From Evernia prunastri (taxonomy: Eukaryota; Ascomycota; Lecanoromycetes; Lecanorales; Parmeliaceae), in contig NKYR01000055.1 in assembly GCA_003184365.1 (NCBI GenBank), positions 166,989 to 230,988 on the forward strand: 64,000 nucleotides of DNA. Direction: 5' to 3'. The translations under genes were made by a program, and so were the position numbers. The notes beneath the pieces are model-generated. The model searched no databases. It was not told the DNA's origin and worked only from the letters and a program-made list of their open reading frames with translations. Positions 11,101-21,999 of the stretch are shown piece after piece (within the stretch, counting starts at the first letter, position 1; every line of letters begins with the position of its first letter).

Positions 11101-11586
11101 CTTCCCATCATCTGCTTCATTAACATAACCTCACTGCTTTTTCGCATGGTCGAAAGCATCCGTGGATCCAAACGTCAGCGACAACACTCCCGCATCGTCC
11201 TGGCACTTCACTGAGACATTGAGTTCCTCGAAGCGCTCTAAGAGGACGATCGGCAGACCGTCTGGGGCGTAGAGAGTCATGTTGGCGAGGAGCAATCGGT
11301 CATCGCCTGTTGCTGGTCAGCTGCTTATTACTGACAATGACGGACAAAAAGACTGACGATCAAAGCTTCCATACACAAGCTCCGACTGATTCTGAGGGTT
11401 CAAAAGTGACAGATCGTTGGAGTCGCGGCGCTGGAGGCCCATGGAAGCCTCGTAGTCGGCTATGTTGATAGGGCGCAATGTTGTCCCTGGCTTGGAAGGA
11501 GAAGCTTGCGAAAGGGCGTTCGCAGTGGCAAGGGCGGGTGAGATCAAAGCGAGCACACCCAGACTCGCAGCCGAGAAGCGATGCAT
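8168..11586 (-). pseudogene. Mucin-like surface glycoprotein (DUF7029/DUF7223-like) with two in-frame stops
   Basis: The ATG at 11586 opens a signal peptide (MHRFSAASLGVLALISPALA). Exons: 11586-11358, 11306-11042, 10980-10699, 10644-10575, 10528-10021, 9957-8168; all are in phase, 1048 codons. The N-terminal half looks like the paired domains I know as DUF7029 and DUF7223 (YVNEADDGKFLFITNKNGCG; FGHAVPLKLRQL; DCTNCFINGSLEVTGYLS). The second half is a Ser/Thr-rich stalk of more than 400 residues ending HHHHPKSGHGPG, with no GPI signal. Two stops remain in frame: TGA at 11133-11131 (before GYVNEADDG) and TAG at 10916-10914 (AQAVP-stop-SEVAG). Both fall where relatives carry Trp, as I recall the family. 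A third apparent TAG, at 9982-9980, is removed by the 63-nt intron. The gene is probably non-functional, or the sequence has errors. Confidence 0.65.
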
Positions 11587-12465
11587 GGCTGTGGAAGATA
11601 AAGGAGGGATTCTGTAAGAAATGTAACTGTAAATGTAAATGTGTATTTGTATGTGAAAAGGGTCGATGAAGAGAAAGTCGAAGAGTAGAGTCGAATAAGT
11701 AGCGACGTTTATCCAATTGCTTTTGTGCGAAAGACCTGTGATCGAATAGAGTCTATTCCAAGTCATGGCGGGAGAAGAGAGCGTTTATATAGGTAGCCGA
11801 ACCCAAGTCTTTCCATAATCAAAAGGATTGCGGATGGCAACAAGGAAATGTGCTCGGTGACGGACAGGACACAGCATTCGAATTCCATGCTTTCAGCGCA
11901 TGTGGCAAAGCATTGCGCCGCACGCATAAGTGCATGTCGTGGCTCAGTACTTGCAGTGGTGCCACAGGTTGCAGATTTCTGTTCTCTAGCACCGTACAAA
12001 TAGCACTCAATCACCAGGACAAAGGACGGGACCATTGCCGGTCATGTTGAGATGCTTCAGAAGACTGCGGCGAGGTTTTGGGCGAGAGGAAGGCTGAAAC
12101 CACAGAAACGAATTGAGGATGTTTCATCACCATAACCTTCAGGTGCCATCAGCCTTGACGTCGTATTCGCATATGAAGAAGATACAAAAATACAAAACCT
12201 AGTGAGGCGTGGACATGTTGCTAGAGAAAGTTGCATCTGCAGCGATCCAACGCCTTGTGATCGAGAAGATGTCTGCACGAAATAGAAGGCTTCTCACTGC
12301 TGAAACGCTTTGCCCTGCTTTACTTCAGACATTGATAGCAAGTATGGTAGCCTTGATGCCTTGTCGATCGGCCTTTTACTGAATAGCCGAGAAATCCAGA
12401 TCATCTACTCTGCAGGGCGACATAAGAGAGAGTAGTGTAATCCCCGAAATCCCCTAACACCATCA
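11587..12465. other. Intergenic region
   Basis: This is the 5' flank of the surface-protein gene and the 3' flank of the P450 gene. Short open frames only. I see no gene, repeat or RNA. Confidence 0.4.
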
Positions 12466-15400
12466 TCAATCGAAAACATCAGACATGAACCTCTCGTTTC
12501 TCAACGCGTTGAACCATTTCTCCGCCTCCTCTTCGGTCTTCGGCTTACCCTCCTTTTCACTTGCATGCATGTACATTTTCATGGATGCATCTTTCACGCC
12601 ATCAGCAACCTTGCCACTTCCACACATGAATACTTTGGCCCCTGATCGGAAGAAATCTAGTACATCCTCCCTATCAGCCCAGAAGCGATCCTGAACATAC
12701 TTCGCCCCATTGCTACTTTCCGGTTCACGGGAGTAGGCGTAGCGGACATTTACTGCCCCTTTTGATGCCCAGTCTGAGAGCTCGTCTGCATGAAGATCAT
12801 CTTGGCCCGGCTTCTGGCATCCGAAGAACAGCAGCGCTGGTGCTAGTTTCCGGCCAGCTTCTATTTGCAACGCGCGCTCTTGCACGAAGCCTCGGAAGGG
12901 CGCAATGCCGGTACCGGCACAGACCATAATCAATGGAGTTGCAGCGTTATCGAGGGGAAGATGGAAAGACTGATGACTTTGCTTGACATTGACGTGGATG
13001 TGATCGCCTTCATGCAGGTTCGAGAGATAGTTGGACGCGACACCCAAGAAGCGTTTGCCGTCGCCTTGGAAGGATTCTTCATCGATGACACTCCAGGTGA
13101 GAGTGCAGGTTCCCGGTTCAGCAAGGGGAGAGGAAGAGATTGAGTACTGGCGAAGACGCAGCTGCGGGAGCATCATGAGAAACGCACCGAAAGGAATCTC
13201 CGTTCTAGGAAAACGCTCCAGTAGATCCAGTGGGCTGACTCTTTTGTCTTTGACTTCGGAATTAAAATCATCGCCTTTCAGTCTTTCCAATTCCGCCTTA
13301 GTTGAGTCGTCGACGGTGAATTTGGCGATCCCCTCGATATTCTAGAGTAACGATTAGTAGAATATTAGAACGTGATCTGGATTTGGTAGATAGCTTACTC
13401 GTCGTGTCGCAGTTTGGCTGAGCTCCACATATGCGCTGAGCACGTCAAATACGGACATTGGTTGTCCGACGGGCAAATAAGATTCCCCAGACTTGACAGT
13501 GACAAATGCATCCCAAGGGAGGCGGAAGTATTTGATCACTCGTCGGACTACTGATGTGTGATTGATCGGAAGGACTGCGAGGTAATCTCCAGCTCTGTAA
13601 GTCATGTCTGTTGGAAGCTTCAGCTTGATGTGCCGCTTTGGCGTTTCTTTCCCCGATCCGAGAAGCTCGTTCTTGAGGACAATAGCTTCCTTGACGTCTT
13701 GACGTAGATGGGAGGATCTTAGCGTGGTGGATAATTCTATATCTAGCCCAGCCATGTCGTTGGCCTCCTCTTCGCTTCCAAAAACTTTCTTGATGGTCGG
13801 CCAATATTCCTTATCTTCCCACTTCTCAAAGTCATTGAAAATGTCATTATCAGCAGCATCTGCAGAGCCACGCCTCAAGAGTCTCTTTGCGCCTCGCTCT
13901 TCTAGCAGATTGTCTATCGAAGTCGGTATACGCTGAAAGGTGTCTTTCCAATCACCTGGAATCTGAGTGTCAGATGTAAATCTAGAACAGCAACAAAAGA
14001 TACTTACGGTTGCCGCATCCAAAAACAGAATATTGGACTCCCTTCAGAGGCTCGCCATTGAGATTTTTGAGCCAAGTATAGAACATATTGGCATTGTCGG
14101 GAGGCTCCCCTTCGTAGCTAGCGGTGATAATGATGACCGGTTGATCCTTTGGTAAGTCGTCTGTAGCATCGTCCAGCGGCTTGACTACTGCTTTGAACCC
14201 ATGAGTCGCAGAAGATTGCGCTACCGTCTGAGCCAAGCTCTCGCAAGTCCCCATGTTACCGCCAAAGTAGATTGAAATTGGTTTCTCAAACCCTTTGCCG
14301 TCAATTTCCTTTGACGCTCCGGGTATCGGAGCAGCCTTTTGGCTATCGCTGGTCATCATTCTCTCCAAGTGTAAAGGATCGATGCCTTTCCGAAGCGTTG
14401 CGTGCATGAATAGATCTTTGGGCTTGATAGTCAGTGTCTCATTGATTGCAAGTTTGTAATTAGGATCATCCAAGCGAAAGTCAAAGTATTGAAGTAGCAT
14501 AGCGGTAGCTAGCATAGCTTCTTGCCATGCGAAGCCTCGGCCAATGCACGCCCTGGAACCATTTCCAAATGGCTAGAAGAGACAGTCAGTCATCAATTCA
14601 CATCGAATGCTACTCCAATGCTACTAACCTTCCAAGCGTTCTTGGGTAGTTTGTTGAAATGCTCATCTAACATGCGCTCTGGACGGAACTTATCCGCGTC
14701 GTCTCCATAGACCTGTGGATCCGTGTGCACTTTTGACAGTACCATGGTGAACTTGCTACCTGGTTTAACAAGATACTTGCCACCCCCAATAGTAATGGGA
14801 TCTTCCTTGGTATCGGGTCGAGGTCCAATGGCTGTTCCTCCGATTGTAGGAGTCAATCGGAGGGTCTCCCTCAAACAGGCGGTAATGTAAGGTAGCTTTG
14901 AAAGATGCTCAACCTTGATTGGCCCAGAACCAATGACTTCATCTACCTCTCTCTGCGCTTGCCGAAAGGTTTGAGGGTTGGCCATTAGCTGGAAGAACAA
15001 AAACGACATGAGACCTGAAGTGGTTTCATGACCTTTTGACTATTAGCGAGAGCCATACTGTCAGGAGGTTTGACGGGAGCGCACCTGCAATCAAAAAGGT
15101 AATCATGTTGTCTGCAATGCTCTGGTTGGTCATTTTTTCACCAGTCTTTGGGTCCTTCCCATTCAACATGGCATTTACCAAGCTTTTCTTGTCTGTCGGG
15201 TTTGCTCTTTTGTCCGCAACAATCTTATGAGCTGTTGATTGCAGGATTCCAATATCATCGTGATACTTTTTGTCCGCACTACTCATGAGCCTTTTAACAA
15301 ATGACGGTCGTATTGACCGCCGACCCGCCTCGAGTAAGACTTCTTGCATTGCTTTGACAAAGGGATGGACTGATTCAGTGTAGAAGCTATTGAATCTGGT

Positions 15401-15989
15401 GTCCATTGCGCAGATTGCGATAGAGTCCAAAGTCAGCCGAGTGAAGTCGTCGGCCGCGTCAATACGATGGTCGGGGCCAAATCGGGCCCATTTGAGAACC
15501 AATTGTGTGAGAATTTCATGCATTTCTGCCCCAGATTTAGCACGAACAACGGGGTCTGTATCAATGAATCGTTCCAGAACTAACCATCGAACATATCTCG
15601 AATCGCGAGAGGCCCAAAGGATGGAACTAACGTCCGGTGTGCGACCCCCCAAGCGTGCTCGCCTGGATGAGCCGTGAACAGCCCATCATGTATTGCTAAT
15701 CTTAGCTCAATCAGAGGCCCACCAACCACTTTTGTAAAGCGTTTCTCGTCGCAAAGTTCATCGAAAAGCTCGTGGTTCGACACCACAATCAGATTTCCAG
15801 ACGGGAGTCGTAGCTCATAAATAGGGCCTAGGGTTGTTGTGGTCAACGTTGGAGCACCGCGAGAATAGATTGAAACACACCATATATATCAGCTAGATGA
15901 GCGAGACTTTGCTTTTGGTTCTGAGGGTCCACGTCGAAGACGTTGCCAAGGAGTGGCAGTCCCGGAGGACTAGGGATTGGCGTGGTCAT
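12466..15989 (-). CDS. Self-sufficient cytochrome P450/NADPH-P450 reductase (CYP505, P450foxy type)
   Basis: A soluble fusion enzyme; family members hydroxylate fatty acids near the omega end using NADPH. The ATG at 15989 starts MTTPIPSPPGLPLLGNVFDV, with no membrane anchor, as in P450foxy. Exons: 15989-15881, 15827-15585, 15525-15085, 15032-14629, 14572-14008, 13955-13399, 13341-12466; they sum to 1065 codons, close to the family's usual length. Visible motifs: I-helix AGHETTSG across intron 3, ExxR in CLRETLRL, and haem loop PFGNGSRACIGRG right after intron 4. The flavodoxin (FMN) domain begins ISIYFGGNMGTCESLA. The FAD/NADPH part has RQYSISSSP, CAGTGIAPFRGF and a C-terminus ending MSDVFD. 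All key residues appear intact. A TATATAA element lies about 85 bp upstream of the ATG. The exact substrate cannot be read from sequence. Confidence 0.95.
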
Positions 15990-16967
15990 TTGCGATTAGA
16001 AGTTGGAGATAACCGTTACGCTGAACCTGAGACTTTGTGTTGATAGAGAAGATAGAGATCGAAAGGCATTATATACATGGCTTCATTGCTCGATTGATAC
16101 ATATGCAGTCCGGCTCCTCCGGACTCTCCAGCTCATCCGGACTCGGAACGTTGGCCATTCGGTCGCTTGACGAGGTATTTTAATTAACCAATTGAAAAGT
16201 GAGGTCGTTAGCGAGGACGAGGATTTGGGCTGTTAGCAAGCCAATGAGTACGAAGAGTGAGAGTCCCTGCATATTATCGAACCAGCTGCATCCTAGCCGC
16301 TCGAGCATCTCGGTGTGATTATGCTAGCTATGTAGAAGACCGAGGCAAAGGACCAAGGCTTCAGAGCTTTAGACATGAGTACGGGATATCCGAAGTTCCG
16401 CTGTACATGACCCTCGGCAAGATGTGTTGCATGGATCGCTATTTCATCCGTCCCCCGGACCGAGGCACGGTTACCACCGGCCGCTACGAGTATGAGCCCG
16501 GGGCCGGACAGGAAACCCTACTAGTACTATCAAGGCTAGCTTTCGTAGATCACTCCCTAGGGTACCTTGGGCCTCACGCCTACAAGTGTGCCTTATCGCG
16601 GTTGCTAATTATCGCGACATTGACGAGCTAACGATTCCGAAAAGTCTCCAAAGGATAGGGTAACATGATTCCGGCTATTGGTCATCAACTCACTCAAGAG
16701 AGTGTGTGTTTTGCTCATCTCGGATACATCACACTCTCTAGCTTTTCGCAGCAACGATATCTAATAGCCTGCTAACATCATCTCGTGTGTAAGAATATCA
16801 TCCAATTCATTGCAGCCATTCATTCAAGACCCGATCCTAGCACGAAAAGTCATCTCTTTCATCTTATCAAGGACAAGAATGCACCCAATGAAGATGAAAA
16901 AGATCATAACGGAAAATCATTTCACTCATGCATGGTTGCTCCAAAAACACTTTTCAACCCACCCCTC
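15990..16967. other. Intergenic region upstream of the CYP505 gene
   Basis: It includes a TATA-like element, read TATATAA on the minus strand, at about 16069-16078. A 124-codon plus-strand frame at 16257-16631 has no recognisable content and starts within promoter DNA, so it is not called. Nothing else is seen. Confidence 0.4.
16068..16080 (-). promoter_or_regulatory. TATA-like element of the CYP505 gene
   Basis: The minus strand reads GTATATAATG about 85 bp before the ATG at 15989, a plausible core-promoter TATA box. There is no transcript evidence. Confidence 0.45.
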
Positions 16968-17222
16968 TTAGTCCATATCAACAAACTCCTGAAACAGAGG
17001 GAAGAATGCCGCAAGCAGCGTCCGCACCAACGCATTGTTGCTCCCGAGTCCCAACCCTACACCGGGCACGGTGACCGCATTCACACCGGCGTCCGCTTTC
17101 GCAATGTCGATCAGTATCTCGAGTACTTGGATGGCTTGGGTGGCATTGTTGATTAGGGCGATGGGGTCGTAAGTTGGAATGGCGATCGGGGGGATGGTGG
17201 TGGCGAGCGTGAGGGAGGGCAC
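16968..17222 (-). other. Probable true C-terminus of the IPS-repeat protein in a shifted frame
   Basis: This frame overlaps the last 70 bases of the IPS-repeat gene, shifted by one, and continues for 84 codons: NIVPSLTLATTIPPIAIP, then DPIALINNATQAIQVLEIL, then GLGLGSNNALVRTLLAAFF and a terminal DMD. The IP-type rhythm carries on across the shift and then gives way to a plausible helical domain, unlike the Pro/Ser tail of the first frame. No GT-AG intron of reasonable size connects them. It is either an indel in this isolate or a sequencing error in a C-rich stretch. Confidence 0.45.
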
Positions 17223-19591
17223 GATGTTGGTGGGATGGTGACTGTGGGGATGTTCGTGGGGAGGGGTGTGGGGACGCTCAAGGTGGGGGCGCTGAGGCTG
17301 GGGGTGCTGAGACTCGGAATGGTGAGACTTGGGATACCGAGACTGGGAATACTGGGACTCGGAACGCTTATGTTAGGGATACTGGCACTTGGCACAGAAA
17401 CTGTAGGGGCCGAAGCGACGGTTGAGGTGTTACTTGGCGGAGATGCTACTGAGCTGTTAAGGCCCGTCGGTGATGGGAATCCCACAGGTTCAAGCGTAGG
17501 GACTGGTATGACGATTGGAATTGGGGTAAAAGTTGGAGTGCTGCTGTTAGCGCCATTGGGAATATTTTGGCTTGGGAGCGAGAAGCCTATTGTCGGTATG
17601 CTAATCGAGGGGATGCTAAGAGGTGGAGGCGAAATTAAGGGTTCTGTGATGTTGATGCTCGGAGACGGCAAATTCAGGGATGGGATAGCCAGCGATGGCA
17701 GACCGAACGAGGGTATGGTCAAAGATGGAAGTCCAATCGTCGGTTCCGAGATGCTCAGGCTGGGAGGTGAGATGCTGACTGATGGAAATGCGAGGGATGG
17801 GACTGTCAGAGTTGGAACTGCCAAGAACGGAGTAGGTGTAATGAAAGAAGGGAGGCCGAGAGATGGTGGTACAGTTGTGGTTTTTGAGATGCTGAGACTG
17901 AGAGATGGAGTTGCCGGAGATGGAATAGTGAACGATGGTGCGCTCAGGGATGGTATACCAATTGTGGGTTCTGAGATACTAATGCTTGGAGATGAAAAAG
18001 CTAAGGATGGAATTGTAAAAGAAGGGATGGTCAAGGACGGTATACCAGTAGTAGGCTTTGGGATGTTGAGACTCGGCGATGGAATCGTCACTGACGGTAC
18101 ACCAATCGAGGGCAAAACCAGTGATGAAATTTGAGATCCGGCAGTCCCCAAAGAAGGCAAGATTGTCGAAGGGACACTCTCGATTTTATTTGTGGGAACA
18201 TCCAATGTTAGAAGCGCCGTAGGCGTTGCCGGGAAACTGATAATCGGAAGACCAAAAGAGTCGACACTGGATACAGGGGTGGGCATTTCGTCCATGCTAG
18301 GCACTGGGATGGTAAACGGCGGTGGTCCGGTGATTGTAGGCAACCCGATCGACAGTGGATTTATTGAGGGGAGAGATTGACCGGGAGTGACGGCCGAAGG
18401 CAGATTAAGGATGCTCAGAAGGTTGGAAGGAAGGCCGAATGGGTTCGAGTTGCCCGGCGAAAGACTCGGGAGAGGGATAAGACTGAATCGGTCAAGACTG
18501 GCTGATGGAGTCTCCAAGGATGGAAGGTTAGGGGAGATCGGTGATACAGAGGGAATTACGATAGAAGGGAGACCGCCAGAGGGAAGACCTGCGGATGGCG
18601 CAGTCAGAAAATGAAGACCGAGCGAGCCTGGACTGTCTGACGGGATGCTCAGGACTGGCGCTGTTATAGAGGGTAGTCCAACGGTCGGTAAATTTACAGA
18701 TGGCAGGCCGGCCGAGTTCGGACTTCCTGAAGCAGCGTTCCCTGAAGGTACCGTTGGAACGAGAGGAAGGAGAGTCGCGAATGTTGTGGAGGGTAGAGCG
18801 ATAGTGACGAATGTGCTGGGTGGAAAGCTAATCGAGGGAAGACTTTCTGATGGGAAGTTGAAGGTCGGAAGATTGAGTGATGGAAGATTCGCACTTATCC
18901 CTACCCCTACCCCTAACCCGACGCTCACTGCCGGTAGATCAATCCCATCGAGACTGAGTGTAGGAAGAATACCAGGTGGAAGGTTGATTGATGGAATGGT
19001 TACTGAAGGTACGTTCACGGTTGGCAAAGTCGCTGTTGGCAGGACGATCGAAGCAAGACTAATTGAGGGAAGGCTGACCGAAACCGGACTGACGGATGGG
19101 ATGGTAATCGAGGGAAGACTGAATGATGGAAGCGTATTCGAAATTGGACTAATTGACTGAAGGCTAACCTGATTTGGACTGAGTGATGGGGAACCGATCG
19201 AGCCCGGAATGGCCGAGGGAAGCCCTAACGAGACAGGACTGACAGAAGGAACACCCAGGGAAACCAAATTGGCAGAGGGAGTCCCAATCGTACTTAAGGA
19301 GACAGACGGCAGGCTGATAGAGCCCAGAGTCGGCACCGGGATCCCGACGTATTCGACACTGACCGAAACGAGCTGGGGAGGATTCCCAGGGACAGTTGAG
19401 ACCCTGCCACCACCCCCGTTGCTTAGCGCCTGCAATACTGACAGCACTGACGAGGTCAGGCGTGGCGGGTGCCCCGCTGGCACAGTGACGGCTGTAGTAC
19501 TCGCGACGGGGACGGTAACGGATGGTATTAGGATCGGATTCGCCGAGATGAGGCGGGCGAGTAGTAAGGGCAGGAGGTTGGAGAGATACAT
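17153..19591 (-). CDS. Secreted low-complexity IPS-repeat protein
   Basis: The ATG at 19591 begins a signal peptide (MYLSNLLPLLLARLISA). The remaining roughly 795 residues are short degenerate repeats of the type (S/T)(L/V)xIPS, for example LPSITIPSVSPVSVSLPSIS, almost without charged residues, Cys or Trp. Such composition suggests an extended beta-rich or amyloid-like cell-wall or secreted matrix protein; no known domain is present. The frame ends at 17153 in a Pro-rich tail that reads as out of frame. A different frame over 17222-16968 looks more protein-like, so a frameshift near 17200-17230 is suspected (separate entry). Upstream frame extension to 19945 lacks coding character. There is no intron. 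Function unknown. Confidence 0.65.
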   Translation of the reverse strand: MYLSNLLPLLLARLISANPILIPSVTVPVASTTAVTVPAGHPPRLTSSVLSVLQALSNGGGGRVSTVPGNPPQLVSVSVEYVGIPVPTLGSISLPSVSLSTIGTPSANLVSLGVPSVSPVSLGLPSAIPGSIGSPSLSPNQVSLQSISPISNTLPSFSLPSITIPSVSPVSVSLPSISLASIVLPTATLPTVNVPSVTIPSINLPPGILPTLSLDGIDLPAVSVGLGVGVGISANLPSLNLPTFNFPSESLPSISFPPSTFVTIALPSTTFATLLPLVPTVPSGNAASGSPNSAGLPSVNLPTVGLPSITAPVLSIPSDSPGSLGLHFLTAPSAGLPSGGLPSIVIPSVSPISPNLPSLETPSASLDRFSLIPLPSLSPGNSNPFGLPSNLLSILNLPSAVTPGQSLPSINPLSIGLPTITGPPPFTIPVPSMDEMPTPVSSVDSFGLPIISFPATPTALLTLDVPTNKIESVPSTILPSLGTAGSQISSLVLPSIGVPSVTIPSPSLNIPKPTTGIPSLTIPSFTIPSLAFSSPSISISEPTIGIPSLSAPSFTIPSPATPSLSLSISKTTTVPPSLGLPSFITPTPFLAVPTLTVPSLAFPSVSISPPSLSISEPTIGLPSLTIPSFGLPSLAIPSLNLPSPSINITEPLISPPPLSIPSISIPTIGFSLPSQNIPNGANSSTPTFTPIPIVIPVPTLEPVGFPSPTGLNSSVASPPSNTSTVASAPTVSVPSASIPNISVPSPSIPSLGIPSLTIPSLSTPSLSAPTLSVPTPLPTNIPTVTIPPTSCPPSRSPPPSPRSPFQLTTPSP

Positions 19592-19975
19592 GATAATGGA
19601 AGAGCTCTTCCTTTGGCAGAGGAAAGAGATAGGGAGACTGTGGATAAATAGAGCATGCTCCCACATTCCATCAGACAGAATGTGAGACATTTGCAACGGT
19701 AAGAATGCATGAAACAGGTTTCGACCAACCATGGCGTTTGCTTGACACGCCGTACGACGTGGCGCACGGGGTTTCCATGCGGTGGAGGAATGGGTTGGGT
19801 GTACTTTATCAAGGGGCGGCAGTACATCCCCAGGAAAAGGAGATGGCACCGCTGAGCAGTGAGAGGGTTGTACGGTGTCGAACTTGCGAACAGATGTGTG
19901 ATGGTGGTGATTGGAATGATGAACAAGAGAAGCATAGCTGTTCATAGACGATTCTCACCAGAAGAAATACCGCTC

Positions 19976-21345
19976 TTATTGAACCATCTTGGCCTTCTCA
20001 CATTCATACGCATCATCAATCTCTTCGGACCAAACCCACTTCATCCGATCCTTCAACCTGTCCCTCACCTTAGGCAGACAAGCATCGTAATCTACACCCC
20101 TCAGCCCCTCTGCTTGCATTTCGTAGACATCGCCCGCCTCCCGAGCCGTTCGCTGCGCTTTCTGCGCTCGCGGTAGTCGGACGTCTTGGTAGAGTTTGGC
20201 CCACCGTTGAACGCTGTCCCGTGAGCCAAGACAGTCGTGCAATGCGCGGCCGAGGATGTAGCCATCCTCGATCGCTTGGCCGGCTCCGGCTCCTGATAGC
20301 AAGTTAGCTGCAACCTTTAGACTTCATCGAGCAGCTTACCTTGATGTGGCAACATGGCATGGGCCGCATCCCCCATCAGTACGACTTTCCCACTCGCCCA
20401 CACCCACTGCTCCAACGGCTCTCGGTCGTTCAGAATCCATTTGGAGGGTTTCTCATCCATACACTCAATCACTTTCCTCACCGTCTCTTCGAAGTCTTCA
20501 AAATCCTTCGCCAGCTGACTCCTCTCCCCCGTTGACGTCCAGCTCTCTCTCAGCCCCCCCAGCGTCTCTTCCGGCGTTGACACAAACGCAACGATGTTCA
20601 ACGTGCGGTTCTGACTGATGGGGAACACGAAGAAATGCTTGTCTTTGCACAGCCAGCTCACGGAGTACGTCTGGAAGGGCCACCACGCTTCGACTTTGGA
20701 AGTCGGGACCAGGCCTCGGTAGGCTATCCTGCCGCTGTAGGTGGGATTCTCGGGCGCGAATTGCGCGCGGAGGCTCGAATGGATGCCGTCGCAGCCCACG
20801 ACGAGGTTTGCTGTTGCGCTCGTGCCGTCTTTGAAATGTATACGCATTATTTTGCCGTCTTCCTATATCTCTCAGCTTTCAACCCCCTTGACGAATGCGA
20901 TGATACCGACTTCGACTTTCCTACATATCTTTTTCGTGTACAACGTCGCCGCCTCCCTCTCCTTTACCGCATCAAGTAAGACTTCAAGAAACTCGGCCCG
21001 ATGAACAGGCAGCTGCCTGATCTTCTGTTGATCGTTCGACGGTGACGGGACAGTAACGATGTCGCCTCCATTGTCGTATCTGCGGAATGAGATCCAGACG
21101 CCTTTTCGGTCTCCGGCAATGTTGTTCATGGCATCTCCTAGGCCGATTCGATGCAGCAGCTTGGCGGCATTGACGCCAATGCCTACACCTGCTCCGATTT
21201 CTGAATATTGCGAGGCTTGCTCGTAGACGTCGATGGCTATGTTGTCGTTTCTACAGTGGTGGTTCAGGGAGAGGGCAGCGAAGAGACCGCCGATGCCGCC
21301 GCCTATTATGGCGATTCGGAAAGGTTCTTCAGACATGGATCCCAT
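19976..21345 (-). CDS. FAD-dependent monooxygenase, salicylate-hydroxylase-like
   Basis: A group A flavoprotein monooxygenase (NAD(P)H, O2) for an aromatic or similar small substrate. The ATG at 21345 gives MGSMSEEPFRIAIIGGGIGG, with the Rossmann GxGxxG at the N-terminus. Exons: 21345-20907, 20858-20340, 20292-19976; total 424 residues, normal for the family. The DG motif appears as VVGCDGIHSSLRA and the GD motif as VVLMGDAAHAMLPHQGAGAGQ, with its last Gly codon split by intron 2. It is divergent from the MFS transporter starting at 22000, with 654 bp between the two ATGs. The pair is a plausible modify-and-export or detoxification unit. The exact substrate cannot be stated. Confidence 0.9.
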
Positions 21346-21999
21346 TTTCTATTCATCTGCTACTTTTTGTCGTTAATAGAGTGTCTTTATTATCATTTCG
21401 TTAATTGCAGTCGATGGGTTGACTGGGTGGTGTTTTGGACCTTTAGGAGAGTCGTATTCGTGATAGAAAGCCGAAAGCACGAGCCGGTAAATCTGTTGCC
21501 CCAAGTACCGAGATTTATGATACAATCCCATTTTTATTATTTTACTCTATTTTTACAAAGGGAAAGTGGAACGGCACGTGGAAAAAGGTGGCATCATGCA
21601 TGTTCAGAGTTTCAGCCCTTGAACCCTGAATCCCTGATGTCCCCCCGCGCCCCCCTGCATGAAATCATAGGCGAATTTTCCGAGGCGTGGCTTGGTGACG
21701 CCAGGGCGTTCGCACGAGGAAGCTAGCCAATGTTAAAGTACAACTTACCGTTCAACGCTCGTCTACACTCGACAGTTTGAGTTGGCAGCTTTGACCCCTG
21801 GGGGCCTGGGATACTAGGTACTGTCATCTCTGTCGTGTGCCTTTTCACAACTTCGACGTCTTTCTATCTTCCTTGTACAAGAACACCTTTTAATCATTTC
21901 CTTCCATACAGTACATTTGTTTGCGACTCAAACGTTATTCATTCTTCCGTCTTTGCTAGATTAAAATTCCACATCATACATACTAATATTTCTGCCATC
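21346..21999. promoter_or_regulatory. Shared divergent promoter between FAD monooxygenase and MFS transporter
   Basis: 654 bp between two divergent start codons with no ORF of its own that looks real. It contains a palindromic CACGTG (E-box type) at 21575-21580 that could serve bHLH factors. Co-regulation of the two genes is inferred from the layout only. Confidence 0.5.

Noticed and set aside
17235..18134. Long plus-strand frames of Gly/Asp/Met-rich repeats
   Set aside because: Antisense shadows of the IPS-repeat gene.
18898..18918. Telomere-like CCCTACCCCTACCCCTAACCC inside the IPS-repeat gene
   Set aside because: It encodes the repeat-rhythm residues VGLGVGVGI in frame and has no exact CCCTAA array; it is a codon-level coincidence rather than an interstitial telomere.
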